Shown here piece after piece: positions 7,734 through 16,604 of a DNA stretch of 64,000 nucleotides. The stretch's first letter is position 1. Every line of letters starts with the position of its first letter. Where the stretch lies: assembly GCF_014200395.1 (NCBI RefSeq), contig NZ_JACHBS010000001.1, positions 310,001 to 374,000 on the forward strand. Direction: 5' to 3'. The notes beneath the pieces are model-generated. The model was not told the DNA's origin and did not search any database. It saw only the letters and a program-made list of their open reading frames with translations. This DNA comes from Microcella frigidaquae (GTDB lineage: Bacteria; Actinomycetota; Actinomycetes; Actinomycetales; Microbacteriaceae). The translations under genes were made by a program, and so were the position numbers.

Positions 7734-8540
7734 GTGGCCGGCCGCGCCCCGCGGCCCCGGAATCCCGAGGGCCGCATGACCCTCGGGCAGCACCTGGTCG
7801 AGTTGCGCAAGCGCATCTCGATCGCGGCGCTGGCGATCGTGCTCTTCTCGATCCCCGCGTGGTGGGCCGTCGACTACGTCTGGGCCGCGCTGAGCGCTCC
7901 CGTTCTCGCGGTCGCCGAGGCGCAGGACCGCGACGCGACGCTCGCCTACACGACCATCGGGGAGGCGTTCGATACGCGCCTGCTCATCATGTTCCTCGTC
8001 GGCGTCGTCGCCTCGTCGCCGATCTGGCTCTACCAGTTGTGGGCGTTCATCGTGCCCGCCCTGCATCAGCGCGAGAAGCGCTTCGCCATCGGATTCCTCG
8101 CCGCGGCGGTGCCGCTCTTCATCGGGGGCACCCTCGCCGCCTGGTTCGTCTTCCCGAACATCGTGATCCTGCTGACAAGCTTCGCATTCGGCGAGTCGGC
8201 CACCCTGCTCAGTGCGCGCATCTACCTCGACTTCGCGATCAAGTTCATCCTCGCGATCGGCCTCGGGTTCCTCTTCCCGGTCGTTCTCGTCGCACTCAAC
8301 TTCGCGCGCGTCATCACCGGGGAGGGCATCCTGAAGGCGTGGCGCTGGGCGATCCTCGGGGTCGCGACCTTCACCGCGATCGCGACGCCCGCCGCCGATG
8401 TGCTGTCGATGGTGCTGCTCGCGATCCCGATGATCGGCCTGTACTTCGCCGCCGCCGCCGTCGCGGTACTGCACGACAAGCGGGTCGCCAAGCGCGAGGC
8501 GGCGATGAACGCCGAGTACGGCATCCGCGTCGATGACTGA
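7734..8540 (+). CDS. tatC: Twin-arginine translocase subunit TatC
   Basis: A 268-residue, six-helix membrane protein that recognises the twin-arginine signal peptide. Diagnostic sequences are the N-terminal TLGQHLVELRKRI, the FxxR-type loop EKRFAIGFL, and FPVVLVALNFARVI. Starts at GTG 3 bp after tatA; the ATG at residue 16 (MTLGQHL) is the alternative start. It overlaps the helicase gene by 8 nt. The actinobacterial order tatA-tatC-helicase fits. Confidence 0.94.
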   Translation: MAGRAPRPRNPEGRMTLGQHLVELRKRISIAALAIVLFSIPAWWAVDYVWAALSAPVLAVAEAQDRDATLAYTTIGEAFDTRLLIMFLVGVVASSPIWLYQLWAFIVPALHQREKRFAIGFLAAAVPLFIGGTLAAWFVFPNIVILLTSFAFGESATLLSARIYLDFAIKFILAIGLGFLFPVVLVALNFARVITGEGILKAWRWAILGVATFTAIATPAADVLSMVLLAIPMIGLYFAAAAVAVLHDKRVAKREAAMNAEYGIRVDD

Positions 8541-10989
8541 CGCGGCGGGTCGCAGCGGGGCGGATGCGGGCCCCAGCCCGGCCGAGCGCTACGCCGCGCA
8601 GCGCGCGCTGCAGAGGCTGCCCCGCCTCCGGGCCTTCCGCGACACGCTGAGCATCGAGCTCGACCCTTTCCAGCAGGCGGCCTGCGCGGCGCTCGAGCAG
8701 GGTCGCAGCGTGCTGGTGGCGGCGCCCACCGGTGCCGGCAAGACGATCGTGGCCGAGTTCGCCGTCTTCCTGGCGATGTTCGACCCGCGGGCGAAGATCT
8801 TCTACACGGCGCCGATGAAGGCGCTCAGCAACCAGAAGTACAACGAGCTCGTCGCCCAGTACGGGCCGAGCGAGGTCGGCCTGCTCACGGGCGACACCAA
8901 CATCAACGCGACCGCGCGCATCGTCGTCATGACGACCGAGGTGCTGCGCAACATGCTCTACGCCGACTCGGCGCTGCTCACCGACCTGCAGTACGTCGTC
9001 ATGGACGAGGTGCACTACCTCGCCGACCGCTTCCGCGGTGCCGTGTGGGAGGAAGTGATCATCCACCTGCCGCTGCCGGTGCGCCTGATCTCGCTCAGCG
9101 CGACCGTGTCGAACGCCGAGGAGTTCGGCGACTGGCTGCAGGCCGTGCGCGGCGACACCGACGTGATCGTCAGCGAGACCCGACCGGTGCCGCTCGAGCA
9201 GCATGTGCTCGTGCGCTCGAAGCTCGTCGATCTCTTCGACTCCAGCGGGCAGGCGGCGACGAACCGTGTCAACCCCGAGCTCGTGCAGCTCGCCCGCGCG
9301 GGCGGGCACACGCCGCACCGCGGCCGCCAGCACCACCCTCGGCGGTGGGAGAAGCGGCCGGGCGGCGACGGCCGCCTGGAGCGCGCCGAGGTGGCGATGC
9401 TGCTCGCGCAGCGCAACCTGCTGCCGGCGATCTTCTTCATCTTCTCCCGCGCCGGCTGCGACGGCGCGGTGCGCCAGCTGCTGCGCTCGGGCATCAAACT
9501 CACTGAGTCGTGGGAGCGCGAGGAGATCCGCCAGATCGTCGAGGAGCGCTGCCGCACGCTGCGCGACGACGACCTCGCCGTGCTCGGCTACTGGGAGTGG
9601 CTCGACGGCCTGCAGCGCGGCGTCGCCGCGCACCACGCGGGGCTGCTGCCGGCCTTCAAGGAGGTCGTCGAGGAGCTCTTCCAGCGGAAGCTGCTCAAGG
9701 TCGTCTTCGCGACCGAGACGCTCGCGCTCGGCATCAACATGCCCGCGCGCACGGTCGTGCTCGAGAAGCTGGAGAAGTTCAACGGCGAGGCGCGCGTGCC
9801 GATCACGCCGGGGGAGTACACGCAGCTCACCGGCCGCGCCGGCCGCCGCGGCATCGACGTCGAGGGCCACGCCGTCATCCAGTGGACGGGCGGGCTCGAC
9901 CCGCAGGCCGTCGCGAGCCTCGCCTCCCGCCGCACGTACCCGCTGAACTCGAGCTTCCGGCCCACGTACAACATGGCCGTCAACCTCATCGAGCAGTTCG
10001 GGCGCCAGCGCACGCGCGAGATCCTGGAGAGCTCGTTCGCGCAGTTCCAGGCCGACCGCGCCGTCGTCGACCTCGCCCGCACCGTGCGCAAGCAGCAGGA
10101 GTCGCTCGAGGGCTACGCCCGCAGCATGCAGTGCCACCTCGGCGACTTCACAGAGTACTCGGCGCTGCGCCGCGAGCTCAGCGACCTCGAGCGCGAGCGC
10201 GCCCGGGTGGGCGAGCAGGGCGGTCGCGCCGAGCGCGATCGTCGGCAGCGGCAGATCGAGGGCGTGCGGCGGCGCATGCGCAAGCACCCCTGCCACGGCT
10301 GCGCCGACCGCGAGGCGCACGCCCGCTGGGCCGAGCGCTGGTGGCGTCTCAAGCGCGAGAGCGACAAGGTGAGCCGGCAGATCCGCGGTCGCACGGGCGC
10401 CGTCGCGCAGGTCTTCGACCGCGTCACCGAGGTGCTCGGCGAGCTCGGCTACCTCGAGAAGGACGAGCACGGTCGCACGGGCCTCACCGCCGACGGCCGC
10501 GCGCTGCGGCGCATCTACGGCGAGCGCGACCTGCTCGTGGCCGAGAGCCTGCGCCGCGGCTACTGGAACGACCTCGACGCCCCCGCCCTCGCCGCGATGG
10601 CGTGCGCGATCGTGTTCGAGGCCCGGCGCGATGACGGGCAGGCCCCCGAGTACGCCCTGCCGCGCGGCCCGTTCCGCATCGCGCTCGAGCGCACCCAGCT
10701 GCTGTGGGCCGAGCTCGACGACCTGGAGCGCGAGCACCGCCTGCCCGGCTCCGACCCGCTCGCGACGACGCTCGCGCTGCCCATGCACCAGTGGGCGAGC
10801 GGCAAGAGCCTCGAGGTCGTGCTGCGCGAGTCCGGCCTCGCCGCGGGCGACTTCGTGCGCTGGTGCAAGCAGACGATCGACCTCCTCGACCAGATGTCGC
10901 TCGTCGCCGACGGGCCGGTGGGGCGCACGGCGCGCCGAGCCCTCGACGCGGTGCGCCGCGGCATCGTCGCCTACAGCTCGGTGGCGTGA
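8533..10989 (+). CDS. Superfamily 2 DEAD/DEAH RNA helicase, Ski2/Mtr4-like (HelY)
   Basis: An 818-residue helicase. Motif I APTGAGKT is near residue 66, motif II DEVH near 158, motif III SAT near 190, and motif VI QLTGRAGRRG near 431-440. The rest carries the Ski2/Mtr4-type middle and C-terminal helical region, including a cysteine-containing HPCHGCADREAH segment. By homology to mycobacterial HelY it is probably an ATP-dependent RNA helicase in RNA turnover. A linker rich in Gly, His and Arg (about residues 255-280) splits the two RecA domains. It overlaps tatC and ends 34 bp before lnt. Confidence 0.88.
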   Translation: MTDAAGRSGADAGPSPAERYAAQRALQRLPRLRAFRDTLSIELDPFQQAACAALEQGRSVLVAAPTGAGKTIVAEFAVFLAMFDPRAKIFYTAPMKALSNQKYNELVAQYGPSEVGLLTGDTNINATARIVVMTTEVLRNMLYADSALLTDLQYVVMDEVHYLADRFRGAVWEEVIIHLPLPVRLISLSATVSNAEEFGDWLQAVRGDTDVIVSETRPVPLEQHVLVRSKLVDLFDSSGQAATNRVNPELVQLARAGGHTPHRGRQHHPRRWEKRPGGDGRLERAEVAMLLAQRNLLPAIFFIFSRAGCDGAVRQLLRSGIKLTESWEREEIRQIVEERCRTLRDDDLAVLGYWEWLDGLQRGVAAHHAGLLPAFKEVVEELFQRKLLKVVFATETLALGINMPARTVVLEKLEKFNGEARVPITPGEYTQLTGRAGRRGIDVEGHAVIQWTGGLDPQAVASLASRRTYPLNSSFRPTYNMAVNLIEQFGRQRTREILESSFAQFQADRAVVDLARTVRKQQESLEGYARSMQCHLGDFTEYSALRRELSDLERERARVGEQGGRAERDRRQRQIEGVRRRMRKHPCHGCADREAHARWAERWWRLKRESDKVSRQIRGRTGAVAQVFDRVTEVLGELGYLEKDEHGRTGLTADGRALRRIYGERDLLVAESLRRGYWNDLDAPALAAMACAIVFEARRDDGQAPEYALPRGPFRIALERTQLLWAELDDLEREHRLPGSDPLATTLALPMHQWASGKSLEVVLRESGLAAGDFVRWCKQTIDLLDQMSLVADGPVGRTARRALDAVRRGIVAYSSVA

Positions 10990-11011
10990 GCATCCGCCCG
11001 TTCGCGCCCTC

Positions 11012-11017
11012 TAGGAT
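11012..11017 (+). promoter_or_regulatory. TAGGAT -10 box for lnt
   Basis: TAGGAT lies 6 nt before the GTG (11024) and 9 nt before the next in-frame ATG (11027), predicting a leaderless or nearly leaderless lnt transcript. Confidence 0.55.
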
Positions 11018-11023
11018 CGAACC

Positions 11024-12622
11024 GTGATGGATGCTCCCACCCGCCCGCGCGAGGCCGGACCGTCACTCGCCGCCCCGCCGCTCGCGCTCGCCGCGCCCGC
11101 CCCGGCCGGGCCGCGACTCGGCGTCGCCCTGCTCGCCGCCGCCCTCGGCGGCTGGACGATGGATCTCGGGTTCCCCGACCGCGGCTGGTGGCCGCTGACG
11201 ATCGTCGGCACCGCGCTCGTGCTGTGGAGCCTGCGCGGCCGCTCGATCGGCGGCGCCCTGCTCGTCGGTGCGGTCGCCGGCTTCACCTTCTACGGCGTGC
11301 TCATCGAGTGGCTGACGGTGTACCTCGGCATCGTGCCGTGGCTCGCGCTGACGCTCGCGCAGGTCTTCTTCGTCGCGCTCGGCGCCGTGCCGATCGCGCT
11401 CGCCTGGCGGTGGATGCCCGTGGCCTTCCCCGGCGTCGCCGGCCGCCTGCTGCTCACCCCCGTCGCGATCGCGGGGCTGTGGACGGCGCGCGAGGGCATC
11501 TCGAACGTGTGGCCGTGGGGCGGCTTCGCGTGGGGGAGGCTCGCGATCTCGCAGTCGGAGGGCCCGCTCGCGCACTGGGCCGCGTGGATCGGCATGTCCG
11601 GGCTCAGCTTCCTCCTGGCCCTCCTCGCTGCGGTGCTCGCGGCCGTCGCGATCGAGCGGCGCACGCCCGTCGCGTCGCGCGCCGTGCTCGTCTCGGGCCT
11701 CGCGGCGACGATGCTCGTCTGGCCGGCGTTCCCGACGGTCACGAGCGGCACCGTGCGCGTGGGCGCGGTGCAGGGCAACTCCCAGACGGGGCTGTTCGCG
11801 CAGTACGAGCCGGGCGACATCCTGCAGGACCACCTCGACGCGACGCTGCCGCTCTACGAGCTCGACGAGCCGCTCGACGTCGTGGTGTGGCCCGAGAACA
11901 GCTCCGACCTCGACCCGCTGCGATCCGACTACGCGGCAGCGGCGCTCGACTCGGTGTCGACCCGACTGGGCGCGCCGGTCGTGGTCGGCACGATCACCGC
12001 CGACGGCGACGAGACGTTCAACTCGGTGCTGCTGTGGCGGGAGGGCGAGGGCGCGGTCGACCAGTACGACAAGATCCATCCCGTGCCGTTCGCCGAGTAC
12101 CTGCCCGAGCGCGAGTTCTTCTACCCGCTCGCCCCCGATCTCTTCGACCTCGTGCCGCGCGACTACTCGATCGGCCAGCGCGACACCGTGCTCGAGCTCG
12201 ACGGAGTGATCGCGGGCGTCGCGATCTGCTACGACATCGTCGACGACGACCTCCTCGCGCGCATGATCGACGAGGGCGCGACGGTGCTCTTCGCGCCGAC
12301 GAACAACGCCGACTTCGGGCGCACCGACCAGGCCCTGCAGCAGCTCTCGATCGCCCGCCTGCGTGCCATCGAGTCGGGGCGCAGCGTCGTGCAGGCCTCG
12401 ACGGTCGGCTCGAGCGCGATCATCGCGCCCGACGGGTCGACGATCGACGAGCTGCCCCGCTTCGAGCCGGGCGTCATGGTGCAGGAAGTGCCGCTGAGCG
12501 ACGTCATCACGCCCGCGCACGCCCTCGGCCGCACCCTCGAGTGGTTCGTCTGCCTGCTCGGCGCCTCGGCCCTCCTGCTCGCCGGCCTCGCGGTGCGCGG
12601 CACGCGGGGGCGGCGAGCGTGA
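11024..12622 (+). CDS. lnt: Apolipoprotein N-acyltransferase Lnt
   Basis: A 532-residue membrane enzyme that N-acylates the lipid-modified cysteine of lipoproteins. It has six or so N-terminal transmembrane segments to about residue 235, then a nitrilase-fold domain with Glu in WPENSS (near 288), Lys in DKIHPVPF (near 348) and Cys in AICYDI (near 402), and a last helix near the C-terminus. The catalytic triad is complete. Start may be GTG 11024 or ATG 11027; they differ by one residue. It overlaps the downstream mannosyltransferase by 4 nt. In mycobacteria the equivalents are fused as Ppm1; here they are separate genes. Confidence 0.92.
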   Translation: MMDAPTRPREAGPSLAAPPLALAAPAPAGPRLGVALLAAALGGWTMDLGFPDRGWWPLTIVGTALVLWSLRGRSIGGALLVGAVAGFTFYGVLIEWLTVYLGIVPWLALTLAQVFFVALGAVPIALAWRWMPVAFPGVAGRLLLTPVAIAGLWTAREGISNVWPWGGFAWGRLAISQSEGPLAHWAAWIGMSGLSFLLALLAAVLAAVAIERRTPVASRAVLVSGLAATMLVWPAFPTVTSGTVRVGAVQGNSQTGLFAQYEPGDILQDHLDATLPLYELDEPLDVVVWPENSSDLDPLRSDYAAAALDSVSTRLGAPVVVGTITADGDETFNSVLLWREGEGAVDQYDKIHPVPFAEYLPEREFFYPLAPDLFDLVPRDYSIGQRDTVLELDGVIAGVAICYDIVDDDLLARMIDEGATVLFAPTNNADFGRTDQALQQLSIARLRAIESGRSVVQASTVGSSAIIAPDGSTIDELPRFEPGVMVQEVPLSDVITPAHALGRTLEWFVCLLGASALLLAGLAVRGTRGRRA

Positions 12623-13377
12623 GCGCGACCGGCGCGAGCGCGCTCGTCGTGCTGCCGACGTACAACGAGGCCGAGAGCATCCGCGGCGTTCTCGCGCGCA
12701 TTCGCGTCGCCGTGCCCGACGCCGACGTGCTCGTCGTCGATGACGCCTCCCCCGACGGCACCGGCGCGATCGCCGACGAGCTCGCCGCCGCCGACCCGGG
12801 GGTGAGCGTGCTGCACCGCCCGGGCAAGGCGGGCCTCGGCGCCGCCTACCTCGCGGGCTTCGCGATCGCGCTCGAGCGCGGCTACCGCTTCGTCGTCGAG
12901 ATCGACGCCGACGGCTCGCACGACCCCGCCGAGCTGCCGGCGATGCTCGCGCTCGCCGAGCGCGAGGGCGCTGACCTGGTCATCGGCTCGCGCTGGGTGC
13001 CGGGCGGCGCGGTCGTGAACTGGCCGTGGCTGCGGCGCGCGATCTCGCGCAGCGGCAACGCCTACGCCCGGTGGATGCTGCGCTCGCGCGTGCAGGACCT
13101 CACGGCCGGATTCCGCGTCTACCGCGCCGCCGTGCTCGCGGGCCTCGACGGCTCGGTCGTGTCGTCGCACGGCTACTGCTTCCAGGTCGAGCTCGCCTGG
13201 CGGCTCGAGCGGGCGGGCGGCCGCATCCTGGAGCACCCGATCGCCTTCGTCGAGCGCGCCACGGGCCGCTCGAAGATGCACGCCGGCATCGTCGCCGAGG
13301 CGCTGTGGCGCGTCACCGCGTGGGGCATGAGCGCGCGACTCGGCCACGAACCGCTGCCGTCGACGTCGCGCGTCTGA
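12619..13377 (+). CDS. Polyprenol-phosphate mannosyltransferase (Ppm1 catalytic domain homologue)
   Basis: A 252-residue GT2 family glycosyltransferase of the dolichol-phosphate mannose synthase type. It should transfer mannose from GDP-mannose to polyprenyl phosphate, the donor for lipoglycan and protein mannosylation outside the membrane. It shows the LPTYNEAESI start, DDASPDGTG near residue 40-48, and EIDADGSHDP near 94-103 (DXD region). No membrane domain is fused to it. The GTG overlaps the lnt stop (GTGA), so coupling with lnt is likely. Confidence 0.9.
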   Translation: MSATGASALVVLPTYNEAESIRGVLARIRVAVPDADVLVVDDASPDGTGAIADELAAADPGVSVLHRPGKAGLGAAYLAGFAIALERGYRFVVEIDADGSHDPAELPAMLALAEREGADLVIGSRWVPGGAVVNWPWLRRAISRSGNAYARWMLRSRVQDLTAGFRVYRAAVLAGLDGSVVSSHGYCFQVELAWRLERAGGRILEHPIAFVERATGRSKMHAGIVAEALWRVTAWGMSARLGHEPLPSTSRV

Positions 13378-13393
13378 GCGCCGCCGCGTCGGA

Positions 13394-13422
13394 GCGCCGC
13401 CGCGTCGAGTCGCGTGCGGCGC
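13394..13422. terminator. GC-rich hairpin between convergent genes
   Basis: GCGCCGC-CGCG (13394-13404) pairs with CGCG-T-GCGGCGC (13411-13422) around a TCGAGT loop, with one bulged base. It lies between the stops of the mannosyltransferase (13377) and the AlaX-like gene (13427). There is no T tract. The 16 bp GAGCGCCGCCGCGTCG is tandemly duplicated here. Confidence 0.45.
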
Positions 13423-13426
13423 GCGG

Positions 13427-14296
13427 TCAGCGCATCGTCGCCGTCGTCGTCATGACGAGCTCGAGCCCGCCCTCGACCTCGCACCGCTCGAGCGCGACCT
13501 TCAGGCTCGCGAACACGGCAAGGTCATCGACGTGGGTGCCGCCGCAGGGTATGCGCACCTCGCCCTCGGGCAGCGCGCACACCCAGGTCCGGCGTGCCGT
13601 GATCACCTCGTCGTCGCGTTCGATGCGTACCGCGCCGCCCGCGGCGACCCAGGTCGCGAGCGCGACGTTCGCGCGCTCCTCGACCGCCGCGAGCGCGTCG
13701 AGCGCCGCGGGCGCGAAGCCCTTCCGACGCAGCGACTTGCCGATGCGGTAGGTGTCGATCGAACCGTGCTCGTGGATGCGCGAGGTCACGATCGCGAGCT
13801 GGTCGAACGCCGGATGCCCGAGCGCGTCGCGCGGGGCATCCTTCGTCCAGGCGTCGGCGAGCGCGCCGTCGAGCGCGAGCGAGGCGAGGTGGCAGGCCGT
13901 GTGCCCCGCACACAGCGCCGCACGCAGCTCGGCGTCGACGACGACCTCGACGACCTCGCCCTCGCCGGGCGGCTCGCCCTCGATGACGTGGGCGACGACG
14001 AAGACCCACCCCTCGGTGCCGGTGCGCACCGGCAGGTCGCGCCCGAGCAGCAGCGCGCCGTCGTGCACGCCGCCCATGACGGCGTCGACGACGGGCAGCG
14101 CGCGGTCGGCCAGGCGCAGCTCTCCGCGGTCGGCCGGCTGGTCGGGCCACGCGGTATCGACGGGGTGCAGCGCCGTGCGGTCGAGGATGACGGCCGAACG
14201 GCCGTCCACGAGGAGTTCGACGTGCACGACGGTGCCGGTGGAGGCGATCGCGCCGTCGGGGTAGCTGACGAGGGTGTCGTGCTGGGGGAGCGCCAT
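13427..14296 (-). CDS. Alanyl-tRNA editing protein (AlaX-like)
   Basis: A 289-residue protein of the trans-editing family related to the AlaRS editing domain, which hydrolyses misacylated tRNA-Ala. It has HTACHLAS (the HxxxH zinc motif) and CGGTHVDDL (the Cys/His zinc motif), so both halves of the metal site are present, in the AlaX order. ATG 14296 is chosen: it gives the usual family N-terminus and has a TAGGCT box 8 nt upstream. It is convergent with the mannosyltransferase gene. Confidence 0.82.
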   Translation of the reverse strand: MALPQHDTLVSYPDGAIASTGTVVHVELLVDGRSAVILDRTALHPVDTAWPDQPADRGELRLADRALPVVDAVMGGVHDGALLLGRDLPVRTGTEGWVFVVAHVIEGEPPGEGEVVEVVVDAELRAALCAGHTACHLASLALDGALADAWTKDAPRDALGHPAFDQLAIVTSRIHEHGSIDTYRIGKSLRRKGFAPAALDALAAVEERANVALATWVAAGGAVRIERDDEVITARRTWVCALPEGEVRIPCGGTHVDDLAVFASLKVALERCEVEGGLELVMTTTATMR

Positions 14297-14304
14297 GATC
14301 CTCG

Positions 14305-14310
14305 AGCCTA
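14305..14310 (-). promoter_or_regulatory. TAGGCT -10 box for the AlaX-like gene
   Basis: On the minus strand TAGGCT is 8 nt before the ATG at 14296, predicting a leaderless mRNA. Confidence 0.55.
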
Positions 14311-14374
14311 GGCGCTCGTCACGTGGGGGCACGGGCGAGAGCCGCGGCCGGGGGAGTTGAATGCGCGGGGAGCG

Positions 14375-14743
14375 TTACGCGCCGAGGCGCTCGTCGGTGC
14401 CGCGGCGCTGGCGCAGCAGCTGCAGGCGCTCCTCGAGCAGCTCTTCCAGCTCGGCGATGGTGCGGCGCTCGAGCAGCATGTCCCAGTGGGTGCGCGCGGC
14501 CTTGACCTCACCCTGCTCGATGTCGACGGGAGTGCCGTCGGGCGAGAGCAGCACGCCCTCGCGGCCCGACTTCGGCGACTCCCACGTCTCGGGCAGTTCC
14601 GCGTCGGCGGCGAAGACGACCTCGAAGGTCTCGCCGTCGCTCGTGCGGTACTGCGCACGCTGCCGGGAGGCGAACTCGACACCCTCTTCGCTCTGCATGC
14701 TCTGCGAGCCGAGGCGCATGCCCCGGAGCGTTCGATCGGCCAT
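14375..14743 (-). CDS. rbpA: RNA polymerase-binding protein RbpA
   Basis: A 122-residue actinobacterial general transcription factor that binds the principal sigma factor and RNA polymerase and stabilises open complexes. The MADRTLRGMRLGSQS start and the DVEQG-like VDIEQGEVKAARTHWDML segment are typical. The cysteine residues of zinc-binding versions are absent, as in many family members. The ribosome binding site GGAAGGGG lies just upstream. The promoter region has a strong palindrome at 14775-14790. Confidence 0.93.
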   Translation of the reverse strand: MADRTLRGMRLGSQSMQSEEGVEFASRQRAQYRTSDGETFEVVFAADAELPETWESPKSGREGVLLSPDGTPVDIEQGEVKAARTHWDMLLERRTIAELEELLEERLQLLRQRRGTDERLGA

Positions 14744-14774
14744 GATGCACCCCTTCCGCGTCGCGTTTCCATGA

Positions 14775-14790
14775 AAAGGTATAGACCTTT
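14775..14790 (-). promoter_or_regulatory. Palindrome in the rbpA promoter region
   Basis: AAAGGT-ATAG-ACCTTT is a perfect 6 bp inverted repeat at 14775-14790; on the minus strand it includes CTATAC, a possible -10 for rbpA 31 nt before the start. Its half AGACCTTT recurs at 14826-14833, 43 bp (about four helical turns) upstream. This could be an operator overlapping the promoter. Confidence 0.5.
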
Positions 14791-14873
14791 CCGCCCGCGT
14801 CGGCGAGTGCGAGAGCGGCTTTCCCAGACCTTTGCCAGTGTCCCCCGATTCACGTCACCGGGGTACAGAATCG

Positions 14874-15641
14874 CTAGGTGCGGGAGCGCAGCACCTCGAG
14901 CGCGAGATCCGCGCGGTCGGTGACGATGCCGTCGACGCCGCGGTCGAGCAGCGTGCCCATCGTCGCGGGATCGTTGACCGTCCAGACGTGCACCTCGACG
15001 CCCGCGGCGCGGAAGGCCCGCAGCACGCGGGGAGCGGTCGTCTCGCCGCCGAGCGCGCGCTCGGGCATCTGCACCGCGTGCACGCCCGCGAGGGCCGCGC
15101 GCACGAGCGGCACGGCGCCGAGGCGCGCGGCGAGCAGGGCCGCGGCGAACCGCGGCGCCGAGGCGCTCGTCGCGACCTCCGGCAGCAGGCGCAGGGCCGC
15201 GGCGCGCCGCCGTTCGCTGAACGACGTCAGCAGCACGCGATGCTCGGCACGCAGCTGCCGCACCGCGTCGACCGCGGGCGCGACCGCCTCCGCGCTCTTG
15301 AGGTCGATGTTGAAGCGCGCCTCCGGGAAGGCCTCGAGCGCCTCGGCGAGCGTGGGGAAACCCTGCCCCTCACCGAGCGGCACCTGCGCGAGCTCGGCCG
15401 CCGTGAGCTCACCGACCCGCCCCGGGATGCCCGCGACGCGATCGAGGTCGGCGTCGTGGGCGATCACCGCGACGCCATCGCGGCTCGCATGCACGTCGGT
15501 CTCGAGATGCTCGACCCCGATCGCGAGCGCGTGCGCGAAGGCCAGGAGGGTGTTCTCGGGCGCGTCGACCGCGAGCCCCCGGTGCGCGAGCACGCGGGGG
15601 AGCGCGGGGGAGAAGTACGCCTCAGCCGCCTCCGACCGCAC
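14874..15641 (-). CDS. Glycerophosphodiester phosphodiesterase
   Basis: A 255-residue GDPD-family enzyme that cleaves glycerophosphodiesters from phospholipids to glycerol-3-phosphate and an alcohol. The catalytic and metal motifs AHRGLAVDAPENT (near residues 19-31), ETDVHASRDG (near 46-55) and the later FNIDLK are all there. No signal peptide is visible, so it is probably cytoplasmic. The GTG start directly follows the TAG stop of the SPFH gene with no gap, suggesting one transcript with nfeD-like and SPFH genes. Confidence 0.9.
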   Translation of the reverse strand: MRSEAAEAYFSPALPRVLAHRGLAVDAPENTLLAFAHALAIGVEHLETDVHASRDGVAVIAHDADLDRVAGIPGRVGELTAAELAQVPLGEGQGFPTLAEALEAFPEARFNIDLKSAEAVAPAVDAVRQLRAEHRVLLTSFSERRRAAALRLLPEVATSASAPRFAAALLAARLGAVPLVRAALAGVHAVQMPERALGGETTAPRVLRAFRAAGVEVHVWTVNDPATMGTLLDRGVDGIVTDRADLALEVLRSRT

Positions 15642-16604
15642 CTAGGAGGTCGCCCCCGGCACGATCGGCTCGGTGCGCGACTCGCCGCCGGGCGCACGAC
15701 CGGCGGAGGGCCCGAGCCCGAAGCCGTTCGTGATGCCCTTGAGCGCCTCGGTGAGCTCGCTCGGGATGATCCACATCTTGTTCGAGGCGCCCTCGGCGAG
15801 CTTCGGCAGCGTCTGCAGGTACTGGTAGGCGAGCAGCTTCGAGTCGGGGTCGCCCTTGTGAATGGCGTCGAAGACGGTCTGGATCGCCTCAGCCTCAGCC
15901 TGCGCGCGCAGCACCTGCGCCTTCGCGTCGCCCTCGGCCTTGAGGATCTCGGCCTGGCGTCGCCCCTCCGCCTCGAGGATCTGCGACTGCTTGGTGCCCT
16001 CCGCGGTGAGGATCGCCGCGCGGCGGTCGCGCTCGGCGCGCATCTGCTTCTCCATCGAGTCCTGGATGCTTGCAGGCGGGTCGATGGCCTTGAGCTCCAC
16101 GCGGTTGACGCGGATGCCCCACTTGCCCGTCGCCTCGTCGAGCACGACGCGCAGCTGGCCGTTGATGTTGTCGCGGCTCGTCAGCGCCTCCTCGAGGTTG
16201 AGGCCACCCACGACGTTGCGCAGCGTCGTGACGGTGAGCTGCTCGACGGCGGCGAGGTAGTTCGCGATCTCGTAGGTCGCGGCACGGGCATCCGTCACCT
16301 GGAAGTAGACGACCGTGTCGATCGAGACGACGAGGTTGTCCTCGGTGATCACGGGCTGCGGCGGGAACGACACGACCTGCTCGCGCATGTCGACGAGCGG
16401 CCGCAGCCGATCGATGAAGGGCACGAGGAGGTTGAGGCCCGGCTGGAGGGTCTTGTGGTAGCGCCCGAGGCGCTCGACGACGCCGGCGTACGCCTGCGGC
16501 ACGATGCGGATCGAGCGCAGGATGACGACGACGACGAAGATGCCGAGGACGACCAGCAGGCCGACCGTGAAGACTTGCCCGACGAAGTCGGTGAGGCTGA
16601 TCAC
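15642..16604 (-). CDS. SPFH/Band 7 (stomatin/QmcA-like) membrane protein
   Basis: A 320-residue protein with one N-terminal transmembrane helix (about residues 10-30), an SPFH domain (IVPQAYAGVVERLGRY, LNLLVPFID, VDMREQVVSFPP) and a coiled-coil region rich in Ala, Glu and Gln (about 205-250). Such proteins form large membrane scaffolds that organise microdomains. The GTG start overlaps the stop of the NfeD gene by 4 nt; SPFH and NfeD proteins are known partners. Confidence 0.92.
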   Translation of the reverse strand: MISLTDFVGQVFTVGLLVVLGIFVVVVILRSIRIVPQAYAGVVERLGRYHKTLQPGLNLLVPFIDRLRPLVDMREQVVSFPPQPVITEDNLVVSIDTVVYFQVTDARAATYEIANYLAAVEQLTVTTLRNVVGGLNLEEALTSRDNINGQLRVVLDEATGKWGIRVNRVELKAIDPPASIQDSMEKQMRAERDRRAAILTAEGTKQSQILEAEGRRQAEILKAEGDAKAQVLRAQAEAEAIQTVFDAIHKGDPDSKLLAYQYLQTLPKLAEGASNKMWIIPSELTEALKGITNGFGLGPSAGRAPGGESRTEPIVPGATS

